This document shows, one piece after another, positions 35,801 through 44,861 of a DNA stretch of 64,000 bases (position 1 is the first letter of the stretch; every line of letters starts with the position of its first letter). Both the position numbers and the translations under genes were made by a program. Under the pieces are notes generated by a model. The model had not been told where the DNA came from, searched no databases, and worked only from the letters and a program-made list of their open reading frames with translations. Source of the stretch: Lutispora saccharofermentans (GTDB lineage Bacteria > Bacillota > Clostridia > Lutisporales > Lutisporaceae); the NCBI RefSeq assembly GCF_024363565.1, contig NZ_JAJEKE010000002.1, forward strand, positions 1 through 64,000. Reading direction: 5' to 3'.

Positions 35801-37855
35801 TTACCTTCCTTTGGTCATTTTACAAGTGGAGTAGATGAAATAAGCATCTTAAAGCGAGAACTCTCAAAACGCAGAAAAATTATGCCTATCAGAAAACTGT
35901 TTCAGCAAATTCCCAATTTGTTACCTACCTTAAAGCCTTGCTTAATGATGTCACCGCTTTCCGTAAGCTTGTTTTTAGAGGCAGAAACCTATCAATTTGA
36001 TACGGTTATTTTCGATGAAGCATCACAAGTATGCACCGAAAATGCCATCGGAGCTATTTCAAGAGGTAAGCAAGTCATTATTGCAGGTGACAGCAAACAG
36101 CTTCCACCTACAAACTTTTTTGGAGCTTCGTTATCAGATGTGGATTACGATACCGATGATGATGAAGAAGATGACGGATATGCATATGAATCTATTTTGG
36201 ACGAGGCGAATCTTCTGCCGGAAAGAACATTGCTTTGGCATTATCGCAGTAGACACGAGCATTTAATCGCATTTTCCAATGCGAAAATCTATAAAAACAA
36301 CTTAATCACCTTCCCATCGAATGTGGACAGAATTTCAGATAATGGTGTCGAATATGTATATGTAAAAGAAGGTTTTTATGATAGAGGTGGTAAAAAAGGA
36401 AATATTATAGAGGCAAAAAAAGTGGCTGAGATTGTTTTTGAGCATTTCAAAAAGCATCCTAATCGCTCTATTGGTGTTATCGCTTTTGGCGAGGTACAGC
36501 AGCAAGCCATTGACACTGCTATTCGAAAAATGCGTATGGAAAACCAAATGTTTGAATCATTTTTTAATGAAGATAAGGAAGAACCGTTTTTCGTTAAAAA
36601 TCTCGAAAATGTACAGGGTGACGAGCGAGATACCATCATCTTTAGCATCGGCTACGCAAAAGATGTAAGTGGTGTATTTCGAATGAACTTTGGTCCACTT
36701 AGCAAATCCGGTGGCGAACGCAGACTGAATGTGGCGATCACTCGTGCAAAGTATAATGTCAAGCTTATGGGTTCAATTTTACCAACCGATATTGATACAG
36801 ATAAAATCACATCCGATGGACCCAAACTACTGAGGGCATATATTGATTTTGCCATCAATGGAGTTACTTCACTTTCTCGTGAAATCACAGAAAGTGATAT
36901 TGTGGAACACGATTCTCCGTTTGAAAAAGCGGTTTATAATTTCCTTGATAGAAAGGGCTACAAGCTTGGTACACAGGTGGGTTGCTCCGGTTATCGAATT
37001 GATATGGCTGTAAAGCACCCAACCTTAAGTGGGCAATATGTTTTGGGCATTGAGTGTGATGGTGCGGCCTATCACTCTGCAAGAACAGCGCGAGAGCGTG
37101 ACCGTCTGCGTCAAGATGTCCTTGAACAAATGGGCTGGAAGATTTATCGTATTTGGTCAACAGACTGGATAAAAGACCCTGTTACCGAAGGCGAAAAGTT
37201 AATTGAGGCAGTTGAAGATGCCTTAAAAAACTATGCCATTCCTTATGAGAATATGGGTATTACAAGTACACCCAAAGCAGAAGATTTTGTTTCGATAGAA
37301 AAGAAAACAATTTCCGCCGAGGAACAACGAAATCCCTATGGATTTGGAGAAGAAAATGCTGTTTCTTTTTCAAATTTACCTCGCAATTACAGCGGATATC
37401 TTTCCATAGAGGATTGCATTACGGAAGTTGTCGATAAAAAGTTTCCTATTCACTATGATTTGCTCTGCAAAGAACTCGCTCCACTGCTTGGAAATGAAAA
37501 GGCAACCGTAAAGGTAAAGCGAGAAGTGGATTATGGGCTAAACAAACTTGGTCGCAAGATTGTTAGAAAGGGAGATTTTTTCTTCCCGGAAAACTATGAT
37601 AAAGTTTCTCCTCGACAGGACAATACGAGAAAAATCGACTATGTATCAAAAGAGGAATTAGCCGAAGCAGTGCTACTTGTTCTTGAAAAATGTATCGGTG
37701 CAACGAAAGAAACACTTTGTGCCGAAACAGCCAGAGCCTATCACTATAATCGCATGACACAAAGTATTTCTTTGGCAATGGATAAGGCTTTTGAACTGCT
37801 ATTGCAAGAAAATCGTGTTGAGGTGGTTGAGGGAAAAGTTGTGAGGATCAGCTAA
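32852..37855 (+). CDS. DUF4011 / SF1 helicase / Vsr-like nuclease / DUF3320 protein (likely anti-phage defence)
   Basis: A 1667-residue protein. N-terminal DUF4011 (IEIWKNKLLDLGKRNKLINY). SF1 helicase with Walker A GPPGTGKSQT (from residue 293) and Walker B FDEASQ (1054-1059), AGDSKQLPPT, and motif V/VI NVQGDERDTI ... NVAITRAKYN. A long helical insert (about 420-1000) lies between. A restriction-endonuclease-like domain has YRIDMAV and GIECDGAAYHS (about 1383-1405). A DUF3320-like C-terminus follows. The same architecture was reported in the 2020 defence survey by Gao and colleagues (I recall the name Hhe). The ATG follows GGAGGA; the frame opens 21 bp earlier with TTG. Confidence 0.88.
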   Translation: MAVNIENKIEIWKNKLLDLGKRNKLINYKETKRSTLRITTPEVYDFWDSFVKDEKPLEFPFYDNIEDEEEISLFDGVETNQSIKDMQKTLRNLRDKAKTATEEQGINVLYLSFGFLEWSESKDSEQFFRSPLILVPVTLTVESISSPYILSLHEDEILLNPTFKYKLENDFGISLPEFNEEDDLREYFAQISTLVAHNKWKVIEETSLSLLSFLKINMYNDLSKHKDSIINNPIVRTISGDVSASNRIPEEINDYDFDTKTKPIDIFQVVDADSSQQDAILCAKKGISFVLQGPPGTGKSQTITNIISECLAEGKKVLFVSEKMAALDVVHRRLTSAGLNDFCLVLHSHKANKKAVLEQLETVLNLAKNKAELSDEAYLKLDTLERDRKKLNQYANELFEKVEPLGKSIYEVNGILANLNEYEDIIFSIESVENADLSRYSRYIYVLTEFVNSIGKMSEDYDANPWRGANVQSVTNELRHDIGATLPKLITKLEKHQNEFQKLQRDLSLTLPLAYFAMKKAVEILKISKDSPIIPVQWIFGGEISPLFDEVSECENLKNKFYTTRNTLSAQYDALFSLDKNIHLPEMDTLQSHTAIKKEKAQLDSYLKENKLLCSIDSVESYDKLISEKSQTKEKVTFINTTKDQLLSAFEKEIFDIDYNAILGRYRTEYTSFLKHFKSSYKADKKQMQSLYKNMSAKISDEIILSAINSLKEIADAKEWLQENCTCFKSTFCDDFCFENTDFQQIEYSLLLHTTLKESIATLNHLHDIALQSYNMESDLIAHYSFLYNGLDTSWDNIRNALSWGATFRILVEENNLNQEFVEKICGDKEIVDLCKNHEQSLTQMIQDIDIELNWFAKLFDDAGSLKATEFSILVDRINQCNNGLFLLEEWIDFRNAKKNCQAEGLTEYIEKIEEEKLSPSYIIPVFQKRFFRLWLDAILPNYPAILNFRRINQENTISEFSSLDKMQFEIAKARIKSKLINDLPSFGHFTSGVDEISILKRELSKRRKIMPIRKLFQQIPNLLPTLKPCLMMSPLSVSLFLEAETYQFDTVIFDEASQVCTENAIGAISRGKQVIIAGDSKQLPPTNFFGASLSDVDYDTDDDEEDDGYAYESILDEANLLPERTLLWHYRSRHEHLIAFSNAKIYKNNLITFPSNVDRISDNGVEYVYVKEGFYDRGGKKGNIIEAKKVAEIVFEHFKKHPNRSIGVIAFGEVQQQAIDTAIRKMRMENQMFESFFNEDKEEPFFVKNLENVQGDERDTIIFSIGYAKDVSGVFRMNFGPLSKSGGERRLNVAITRAKYNVKLMGSILPTDIDTDKITSDGPKLLRAYIDFAINGVTSLSREITESDIVEHDSPFEKAVYNFLDRKGYKLGTQVGCSGYRIDMAVKHPTLSGQYVLGIECDGAAYHSARTARERDRLRQDVLEQMGWKIYRIWSTDWIKDPVTEGEKLIEAVEDALKNYAIPYENMGITSTPKAEDFVSIEKKTISAEEQRNPYGFGEENAVSFSNLPRNYSGYLSIEDCITEVVDKKFPIHYDLLCKELAPLLGNEKATVKVKREVDYGLNKLGRKIVRKGDFFFPENYDKVSPRQDNTRKIDYVSKEELAEAVLLVLEKCIGATKETLCAETARAYHYNRMTQSISLAMDKAFELLLQENRVEVVEGKVVRIS

Positions 37856-37865
37856 AAAATTACAT

Positions 37866-38560
37866 TTATGGGGTTTGGCCTTTTATAGACTTGTCTCCAA
37901 ATATTGACTGACGATGCTTAATCCGGTAGCTGTCATCATTAAAAAAATTGACTATTTCACATTTATGAATAATCCTATCTAAAATAGCAGTGGTTATTGC
38001 AGCATCGCCTAGCAGTTCTCCCCATTCTTCAAGACCTGTATTAGGTGTTATAATTATTGAGGTTTGACCATAGAGTTTATTAATCAATTGAAAAAACAGG
38101 TTCGCTTCTTGTTTTTCCATTGCCATAAACATCAAATCATCGATTATTAGTAAATCAGATTCTATAATTCTTTTTACTTTATTTCTAGATACGTTTGAGA
38201 TTCTTGTGTTTTAATAATATGAACCAAATCTGCCATGGATATGAATCTCACTTTATATCCCTTATTTATTGCTTCTATTCCAATGCCTACTGATAAATGT
38301 GACTTTCCAACCCCGGGAGGCCCTAAAAAAATTATGTTATAGCCTTGTTCCAACCATGTAAGCTCCTTTAACTGATTTAATTGGCGCTGGCTTAAAGACT
38401 GCTGCTCCGATAGATTAAATTCATCTAGAGTCTTATATTCTGGGTCAAATTATCATCCTCCAACTTCGCTATTCATTATTTTTGCATATTCCGATATATC
38501 CCTTACTTGAGCTTTTACTGCCATCTTTTCTGATTTTAATGTCTATATACATCTTCCATC
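37866..38560 (-). pseudogene. IS21-family remnant: istB-like ATPase, frameshifted and truncated, plus istA tail
   Basis: On the minus strand, an IstB-like AAA protein is visible as YKTLDEFNLSEQQSLSQRQL, FLGPPGVGKSHLSVGIG (Walker A), IIESDLLIIDDLMF (Walker B), and ILDRIIHKCEIVNF. One base is missing near 38197 (KTQE / RISNVSRNK), which shifts the frame. The first 60-70 residues are gone. Upstream, a short frame ending VRDISEYAKIMNSEVG and a GGAGGATG site look like an istA 3' end. The element is dead. Confidence 0.78.
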
Positions 38561-38589
38561 CTTCTTCTGTTTTCAAGGTGCAAGCTCCT

Positions 38590-38619
38590 TTCTGTATAAT
38601 CTAAATAGATTATACAGAA
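38590..38619. repeat. Perfect 13-bp palindrome
   Basis: ttctgtataatct and its complement flank aaat. It lies upstream of the IS21 remnant and may be an IS end or a terminator-like hairpin. Confidence 0.7.
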
Positions 38620-38729
38620 GAACTCTATGATTTGACAGCTTGTCTATCGTTGATGTGTATTTCCCTTATTGACATGTTATTTTTGAGGCATAGACTAAGT
38701 GAAGATAATTAAGAAAATTTCCAGTAGAT

Positions 38730-39587
38730 TTGATGGTCTTTTACATTTACAGGAAGAGAACTGTCAATTCTATTTTATCATCAACAGTTGCTCTTGCTAA
38801 CTTGGATACCACCAGACTTTTCAGATGGAGAGATAACAGCATTGTTAATATCTTAAACGATGAAACCTATCTGGGGCACACGGTTAGCATGAAGCACACA
38901 ACCGCATCCTACAAAAACAAAAAGCAAATTATTCGTCCTGAGTCTGAATGGCTAAGATTTAAAAATACCCATGAAAATATTATAAGTCAAGAACTTTGGG
39001 ATATTGCTCACGAGGTACGAGAGCATAAAAAGCGCCCAAGAAAAAATATGGAGGATCCCAACACCTACTCTGGGCTGATATTTTGTGCGGACTGTGGAAA
39101 GCCCTTGGTGCTACATCGTGCTCATGCCATGGATGAAAGCAAAAACAACTTCGCCTGTTCCACCTACAAGAGGTTTGGCAAAGAAACCTGCTCCTCTCAC
39201 TACATCCGAGAAAGCCAGCTTGCAGCGGTTATTTTGGATGACTTAAAGCGTGTAACCCATTTTGCAAGGCAGGATAATGTGCTTAGCTGCATACCCGATG
39301 AGCACTACAGAACCCTGTCCGGTGAGTACACTACCGAGCAAAAATCCTTGCGAGAAAGCATCCCAAAGGCAGAAGCGAGAATGGAAAAGCTTAAAAACCC
39401 CCTTACCAATGTGGACAGATTTATTGAAAAGGCTAAGAAATATACAAAGCTTACACCGAAACTGTCCGCCTTATATCCCGCATTATTAGGCGAGTGTTCA
39501 CAAAGTATCCTTATGAACACTCGCCTAAATCTCAGGGGTTTTCAATTTGCAGTGATAAAGCAAAAATATGGAGGGATAAGCTGTTGA
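38730..39587 (+). pseudogene. Large serine recombinase, C-terminal fragment
   Basis: Homology starts at FRWRDNSIVNILNDETYLGH (about 38817) and includes the recombinase domain (RPESEWLRFKNTHENIISQE) and the zinc-ribbon part FCADCGKPLV ... FACSTYKRFGKETCSSHYIR. The coiled coil and VDRFIEKAKKYTKLT follow. The N-terminal catalytic serine domain is missing and the first 29 codons are unrelated. After TKLT the frame runs into a palindrome, so the C-terminus is also replaced. It is a remnant of the element that brought the island. Confidence 0.82.
39486..39528. repeat. Perfect 15-bp inverted repeat
   Basis: ttaggcgagtgttca and its complement, 13-nt loop, at the point where the recombinase homology ends. 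It may be a transposable element end or terminator. Confidence 0.7.
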
Positions 39588-39612
39588 CAAAATTTTCGTA
39601 CAATTATATAAT
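39584..39612 (+). promoter_or_regulatory. Consensus sigma-A promoter of the membrane-protein/CapA operon
   Basis: TTGACA, 17-bp spacer, TATAAT: a perfect consensus. The -10 lies inside the palindrome acaattatataattgt (39600-39615), a possible operator. It is about 80 bp upstream of the first gene. Confidence 0.8.
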
Positions 39613-39694
39613 TGTAATGAAACTGGAGAAACTGAAATAGTTTTAATAAGTCAAAATAAGATTGTTTACCAGCTATATTGAGAGGAGGTCGCTT

Positions 39695-40408
39695 ATGAAA
39701 GATTATTTGCAGATAGCGAATAATAAAATTTTTTTCTTTTGCGGCGCAATAATGATTACTTTTATCGTTTTACAGTCACTTTTATTTTTCAGACTTGCCT
39801 ACAATGAAGGGTTAAAGCTGGGGCTGACAAAAGCTAAGATGCTAAGGGCATTCAGAACCGGTGCTATTTCAACCATAGTACCGACTATTGCAGTTATAGT
39901 TGCTTTAATAACGATGGTCCCTGTTTTAGGAGTGCCCATTCCCTGGATCAGGCTTTCCGTCATAGGATCCGCACCCTATGAGCTTATGGCTGCAGGAATA
40001 GGGGCTAAAGCCATGGGCGTGGACAGCCTTGGCGGAGCAGGATACAACAGCCAGGTATTCTCAGCGTCCGTATGGATCATGTGCATAGGATCTGTTTGGT
40101 CGGTTTCCCTGGTTGCTTTTTTACTGAAAAGGATAAAAAAGAGGTACACAAAAAATATTGGTGCCGACCCAAAATGGAGGGCTGTTTTGATGAATGCGGC
40201 TTTTCTGGGAGTCTTCTGCATTTTTATTGCCGATCCCATTACAAAGGGCGGGCTTCCTCTGGTGACCTTATTATGCGGGGCATCGATAATGACGGTTTTG
40301 GCTTTGATAATCGTCAAGCTCAAGCAGAACTGGCTTAAAGAATTCGCCCTTGCTCTCAGCATGATAGGGGCCATGGCATGCACTGCTTTGTTCTCATATT
40401 TGTTTTAG
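39695..40408 (+). CDS. DUF5058 family membrane protein
   Basis: The 237-residue protein has seven or so membrane segments and IVPTIAVIVALITMVPVLG / PWIRLSVIGSAPYELMAA blocks typical of DUF5058. The family has no known function. GAGGAGGT lies 5 nt before the ATG; the frame opens 33 bp earlier without a site. It is the first of four genes on one strand with short gaps. The next gene is a second membrane protein of similar size, so the two may form one transporter. Confidence 0.8.
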   Translation: MKDYLQIANNKIFFFCGAIMITFIVLQSLLFFRLAYNEGLKLGLTKAKMLRAFRTGAISTIVPTIAVIVALITMVPVLGVPIPWIRLSVIGSAPYELMAAGIGAKAMGVDSLGGAGYNSQVFSASVWIMCIGSVWSVSLVAFLLKRIKKRYTKNIGADPKWRAVLMNAAFLGVFCIFIADPITKGGLPLVTLLCGASIMTVLALIIVKLKQNWLKEFALALSMIGAMACTALFSYLF

Positions 40409-40420
40409 GAGGTACTTTTG

Positions 40421-41107
40421 ATGATTAGATTGGATGATAAAGCCTTGAGGGAAACTGCATATGAAAGCAAAGTACATATGATCGGCAGGTGCACTCTCAT
40501 CATCGGGCTTTTGCTTACATTTCTGCCCCCATTTATCCTGTGGCTTGCATATGGAATAATACCTCCGCTGAATAACCTTATCAGCGGTATTATCAGTATT
40601 TCGGCGGTTATGATACCTGTATCAGTTGTCGAGATACTCACATTTTCTCCTATGCTGGGCTCAAGCGCAATGTATATGTCTTATTTGACGGGGAATATAT
40701 CAAACATGAAGATCCCAAGCGCGGCCATAAGCATGGAAGCTGTAGATGTAAAGCCTTCAACGGAAGAAGGGGATATAATATCAACGATAGCCATCGCAGG
40801 CTCCGTAATAGCCAGCGAGATAATAATAATCCTGGGAATTATCCTTATAGCACCGATAACTGCAAAGCTCAACAATCCTATAATCCAGCCAGCCTTTGAA
40901 CAGGTCCTTCCTGCTTTGTTCGGTTCGATAGGAGCATATTATATCCTCAAGGAATGGAAGCTGGCTGTAGCTCCCCTTGTTGCGGCTGTGTCGCTCAGTC
41001 TGGTTCCCGGATTGCCCACTGCAATAACAATTCCTGTCTGCGTCTTGGCATCGGTTTTAGGGGCAAAGTTTTTATATAAAAGGGATCTCATCAAAGCAGA
41101 TGAATAA
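40421..41107 (+). CDS. Membrane protein, partner of the DUF5058 protein
   Basis: The 228-residue protein has six or seven hydrophobic segments, including LIIGLLLTFLPPFILWLAYG and SVVEILTFSPMLGSSAMY. I do not recognise a named family. It starts 12 bp after the DUF5058 gene behind TAGGAGGT. An exchanged TM-pair organisation resembles two-subunit permeases, but the substrate is unknown. Context with a peptidase suggests a peptide or N-acyl amino acid. Confidence 0.75.
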   Translation: MIRLDDKALRETAYESKVHMIGRCTLIIGLLLTFLPPFILWLAYGIIPPLNNLISGIISISAVMIPVSVVEILTFSPMLGSSAMYMSYLTGNISNMKIPSAAISMEAVDVKPSTEEGDIISTIAIAGSVIASEIIIILGIILIAPITAKLNNPIIQPAFEQVLPALFGSIGAYYILKEWKLAVAPLVAAVSLSLVPGLPTAITIPVCVLASVLGAKFLYKRDLIKADE

Positions 41108-41131
41108 TAGAAGTTATGGGGGTAAGGCATT

Positions 41132-42472
41132 ATGGAATTGAAGTTTGCGTTGCTTAAGGCTTTCTTAAAAGTATTAGGCTTTATAAAAGGCGATAAATAT
41201 AAATATTCTCAAGAGTATGAAGATAATTTCAGATATATGGATATGAGTGAAAAGCTTTGGTGGGGTTATAAGTCCGTAGTAAAGCAGATCGAGAGGGCAG
41301 AGAAGGGCAAAGGCATAGAAGAATATTTTGCAAACCAGGATCTGGATTTCACGGAAGGTGAGCTTTTTAATGCGGAAAGCAGGATCACCATATCTGCAGG
41401 GGGAGATTTAAGCGCGTCGGAGATGATATTTCCTGACAATACTGAGCACCTATGGGATGATGTGAGAGATTTTTATTTCGATGCGGATATAGTATGCGCT
41501 AATCTTGAGGCGCCGATAGTTCCTGAGAGGCCTCCTGTGGGGGTGCCGGCCATGTGCCTTACGGCTCCCAAGCTCAACATTTCTCCCCAAATGTTTGAAA
41601 GGTTTATAGATGAAGGCAGGGGTGTAAACTTCTTCTCTACTGCAAACAACCATAGCCTGGACCAAGGGGAGCATGGCGTAGTATCAACCCTGGACTTCCT
41701 GGATTCTAAGGGATATCCTCATGTGGGGACGGCAAGGACAAGGGAAGAACAAAATGATATTCCGATAATAGAACAAAATGGCATAAAAACAGCCTTTATA
41801 TCCTATACATACTGCTTAAACGGAGAGGATACGATACCGGGGAAGGAATACATGACCAATCTGATAAGGCTGAACAAGCCGGAGACTGATATATCACTGA
41901 TAAGAGAGCATGTGAGGCTGGCAAAAGAAAAGGGAGCTGATATGATCGCGGCAATGCTTCACTGGAGCATAGAGTTTGAGACTTATCCGATAAAGAATGT
42001 CATCGATATGGGGCATAGGATCATGGAGTGCGGGGTGGATATAATCTTGGGCGGACATGCCCATGTAGCCCAGCCTATGGAGAAATACAGATTCTTTGAC
42101 CCTTATGATAAAAGGGAAAAGGATGGCTTCATCATCTACTCGCTGGGTGAGCTTGTTTCTTTGAACCTTTTCAGCAAAAACTCAAGGCTTGCCTTGCTAT
42201 TGAAGCTTGAAATATCAAAGGGCATTGATAAGGGGTCGAAAATTACCAAAATTACCGGGCTCAAGGCACTGCCCATATATATACTTTTCAAGCCCATGGA
42301 AAACGGAAATACGGATTATAGAATACTGGACCTCAGAAAGACCTTGGCGGATATCAGGGCGGGCAAGAATCCATATGCTTTCTCCGAAGCGGATATACAG
42401 GAGCTGGAACGGCTTGAGAAACTGCTATATATGAGGCTTCTGCCCAAAAACAGTTCAAAAATATTGGATTAG
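41132..42472 (+). CDS. CapA family protein (PGA-cap, calcineurin-like phosphoesterase fold)
   Basis: The 446-residue protein contains ISAGGDLSASEMIFP, DADIVCANLEAPIVP, FFSTANNHSLDQGEHG and the GGHAHVAQPMEKY motif, which together form the metal-binding core of the CapA/PgsA family. CapA acts in poly-gamma-glutamate capsule assembly or transport. No signal peptide or membrane anchor is visible, so it appears cytoplasmic, unlike classical CapA. It is cotranscribed between membrane proteins and an M20 peptidase. Confidence 0.85.
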   Translation: MELKFALLKAFLKVLGFIKGDKYKYSQEYEDNFRYMDMSEKLWWGYKSVVKQIERAEKGKGIEEYFANQDLDFTEGELFNAESRITISAGGDLSASEMIFPDNTEHLWDDVRDFYFDADIVCANLEAPIVPERPPVGVPAMCLTAPKLNISPQMFERFIDEGRGVNFFSTANNHSLDQGEHGVVSTLDFLDSKGYPHVGTARTREEQNDIPIIEQNGIKTAFISYTYCLNGEDTIPGKEYMTNLIRLNKPETDISLIREHVRLAKEKGADMIAAMLHWSIEFETYPIKNVIDMGHRIMECGVDIILGGHAHVAQPMEKYRFFDPYDKREKDGFIIYSLGELVSLNLFSKNSRLALLLKLEISKGIDKGSKITKITGLKALPIYILFKPMENGNTDYRILDLRKTLADIRAGKNPYAFSEADIQELERLEKLLYMRLLPKNSSKILD

Positions 42473-42488
42473 CGCGGGGGTAAAAATA

Positions 42489-43796
42489 ATGGAATGTATG
42501 AAAATTGAGGAGCTGCTGCAAAAGCTCATAAGATTTAATACCACTAACCCTCCGGGAAACGAAGCAGAGTGCATAATGTATATACATGAGCTGCTGAAAG
42601 GAGCCGGGATAGATTCTTTAATATTGGGAGACAAAGGCGAGAGGCTTAATCTTATAGCCAGGCTGGAGGGCAATGGGTCAAAGCCTCCTCTTCTCATGTA
42701 CGGCCATGTGGATGTGGTCATTGCGGCTGATCAGGCATGGCAGCACCCGCCTTTCGAAGGGGTTATTGAGGACGGATATGTATGGGGCAGAGGTGCATTG
42801 GATATGAAGGGTGCGGTTGCGATGATGATATCTGCCGTTCTCAGAGCTAAATCCGAAGGTTTTATACCCTCTGGAGATATAGTCTTGTGCATCGTATGTG
42901 ATGAGGAAAACGACGGAATATACGGAGCCAAATATATAGTGGATAATTATCCTGATCTATTTAAAAATATTAAGTACGCCATAGGAGAGATCGGCGGTTT
43001 TACCATGCCTATAGGCGGCAAGAGATTTTACCCTATAATGGTGGCGGAAAAACAAAGATGTGCCATCAGGGCGACTGTAAAGGGGCAGGGAGGCCACGGC
43101 TCCATGCCTGTGAAGGATGGAGCCATGGCAAAGCTTGGAGAGCTTTTGGCCAGGCTCAATAGAAGCAGGCTTCCTGTTCACATAACTTCCTCTGCGAAAA
43201 TGATGCTCCAAGCCTTATCATCAAATTTGGGCTTTCCGACAAACATTGTATTGAAGTCGCTTTTGAACCCTGTGCTGACGGATAAAGTCCTTGACTTGCT
43301 GGGGGATAAGGGCAGGATGTTTGATCCGGTGCTTCACAATACCGTAAATGCTACGATAGTCAGAGGAGGGGAAAAGATAAATGTCATTCCCGGTGAGATA
43401 AGGCTGGATTTTGACGGCAGGATACTGCCGGGATTTGCACCGGAGGATATTATGGACGAGTTGAGCAAATTGATCGGGAGAGATATAGAACTGCAGATTT
43501 TATCCTATGATAGAGGGCCGGAAAGGATCGACATGGGCATGTTCGAGATTTTGGGGTCTATTTTAAGGGCGGGGGATAGAGAGGCCATACCCATTCCCTT
43601 TATAGTCAGCGGCGTCACGGATGCCAGGTTTTTCTCAAAGCTGGGCATACAAACCTATGGCTTCACGCCTATGATCCTCAAAAATGACATAGATTTTTCA
43701 AGGCTCATACACAGCGCTGATGAAAGGATACCCGTAGAAGCATTGGATTTCGGAGCAGAATCGATTTATAAGCTCATAGTTGGATATGACGGATGA
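42489..43796 (+). CDS. M20 family metallohydrolase (ArgE/DapE/ACY1 type)
   Basis: The 435-residue enzyme has the dinuclear zinc site: YGHVDVV (H73, D75), GALDMKG (bridging D105), CDEE (137-140), a dimerisation domain (GQGGHGSMPVKDGA) and a final His in RLIHSADERIPV. Members cleave amide bonds of N-acylated amino acids or peptides. The start is 16 bp after the CapA gene. Substrate is not predictable. Confidence 0.88.
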   Translation: MECMKIEELLQKLIRFNTTNPPGNEAECIMYIHELLKGAGIDSLILGDKGERLNLIARLEGNGSKPPLLMYGHVDVVIAADQAWQHPPFEGVIEDGYVWGRGALDMKGAVAMMISAVLRAKSEGFIPSGDIVLCIVCDEENDGIYGAKYIVDNYPDLFKNIKYAIGEIGGFTMPIGGKRFYPIMVAEKQRCAIRATVKGQGGHGSMPVKDGAMAKLGELLARLNRSRLPVHITSSAKMMLQALSSNLGFPTNIVLKSLLNPVLTDKVLDLLGDKGRMFDPVLHNTVNATIVRGGEKINVIPGEIRLDFDGRILPGFAPEDIMDELSKLIGRDIELQILSYDRGPERIDMGMFEILGSILRAGDREAIPIPFIVSGVTDARFFSKLGIQTYGFTPMILKNDIDFSRLIHSADERIPVEALDFGAESIYKLIVGYDG

Positions 43797-43858
43797 TTGA
43801 AATTCAAGCAAAATATGTGATATCATTATTTTAGCATATTGACAGGATGTGATCAGAA

Positions 43859-44410
43859 TTGAAGGATAGGATAATCGAATCTGTTTCAAAATATATAAAC
43901 CTCTACGGAGTAAAAAGATTTACTGTTGACGATATAGCAAAAGATCTGGGCATAAGCAAGAGGACCATTTATAAGTATTTTGACAGCAAGGATCATATCG
44001 TAAGCGAATTCATAAGGCTGAGCATAGAGGATAATAACAATAAAACCCTGGAAGCAGTTGAAAAGGAAGAGACACTGCTGGGCAAGATCAATGCGGCTCT
44101 CCTTTCCCATCACAAATATAAGATGCCCTTGGATATTTTGCAGGATATAGAAAAGTACTATCCAAAGGACTGGGAGCGGATAGAGGAGCAGATGAAGTTC
44201 AAGCTGGACCTGATGAAGGAGCTCGTGAATGATGGTATAAAATCAGGCAAGCTGCGGGAAGACATAAACGTGGAAGTGCTCAGCCTCATTCTGGAAAGAT
44301 CCTTTAGGGCTATTTTTGAATATGACTTCCTTATAAAAAGCAATTTGAATATCAATAATGCAGTGAAGGAAATAGAAAAGATCATACTGTTCGGCATATT
44401 GAAGGAGTGA
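43859..44410 (+). CDS. TetR family regulator
   Basis: The 183-residue protein has the N-terminal HTH FTVDDIAKDLGISKRTIYKY and a helical ligand-binding domain. The TTG start follows AGGATGTGATC. It lies 62 bp after the M20 gene on the same strand and may repress the operon, although a promoter of its own is possible. The palindrome around the operon's -10 is a candidate operator. Confidence 0.85.
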   Translation: MKDRIIESVSKYINLYGVKRFTVDDIAKDLGISKRTIYKYFDSKDHIVSEFIRLSIEDNNNKTLEAVEKEETLLGKINAALLSHHKYKMPLDILQDIEKYYPKDWERIEEQMKFKLDLMKELVNDGIKSGKLREDINVEVLSLILERSFRAIFEYDFLIKSNLNINNAVKEIEKIILFGILKE

Positions 44411-44426
44411 AGGATTTTCACTCCTT
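44402..44426 (+). terminator. Intrinsic terminator overlapping the TetR stop codon
   Basis: The stem aaggagtgaa / tttcactcctt with a 4-nt loop and short T-rich tail. Confidence 0.65.
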
Positions 44427-44473
44427 TATTAATTGATTTTACTGCAAAACTTTGATTTAACAGTTTGGAAATA

Positions 44474-44824
44474 TATCTGCTGTGCTAACTGATAACGATT
44501 GCGAAAGCTCCAAGACTAAGAGTTTGTAAGCTTGCATAGGGTTGCGTCAAAACTCGCTTAGGCTCAAACAGTTGACGCAACTTTTCCTATTGCCCCAGGG
44601 CACCTTCTCTTGCTCCTGTGTCGCAATTCACCTTGACTTCGCTAACAAACTCTAAGCCCCTTCACATTGAACGAGACTTCATTTAGTGGAGTTGAAACTC
44701 CACTAAATGTTAGTCGAGTCCATACTGGACTTAGTCGCACTTAGGCACACGCCGCCTATAGCGGTGTGGGTCTTAGGGCGAATTAGTTCAGTGCTGCACT
44801 CTTATATCAGTCAGCAGAACAGAT
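44474..44824. repeat. CTGATAA-family palindromic element, copy D (long form, inverse orientation)
   Basis: About 350 bp. Arms ctgctgtgctaactgataa (left) and the near-complement ttatatcagtcagcagaacag (right) close it. Inside are the inner stem gttgcgtcaa / ttgacgcaac with its conserved loop, and extra hairpins: catttagtggag...ctccactaaatg, and ccgcctatagcgg. The extra block is shared with copy E. A frame of 60 codons starting at 44707 is inside it and is not coding. Confidence 0.83.
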
Positions 44825-44861
44825 TAATTAGAGTTATTGCAGTAAAATTCAAGGGAATGTA

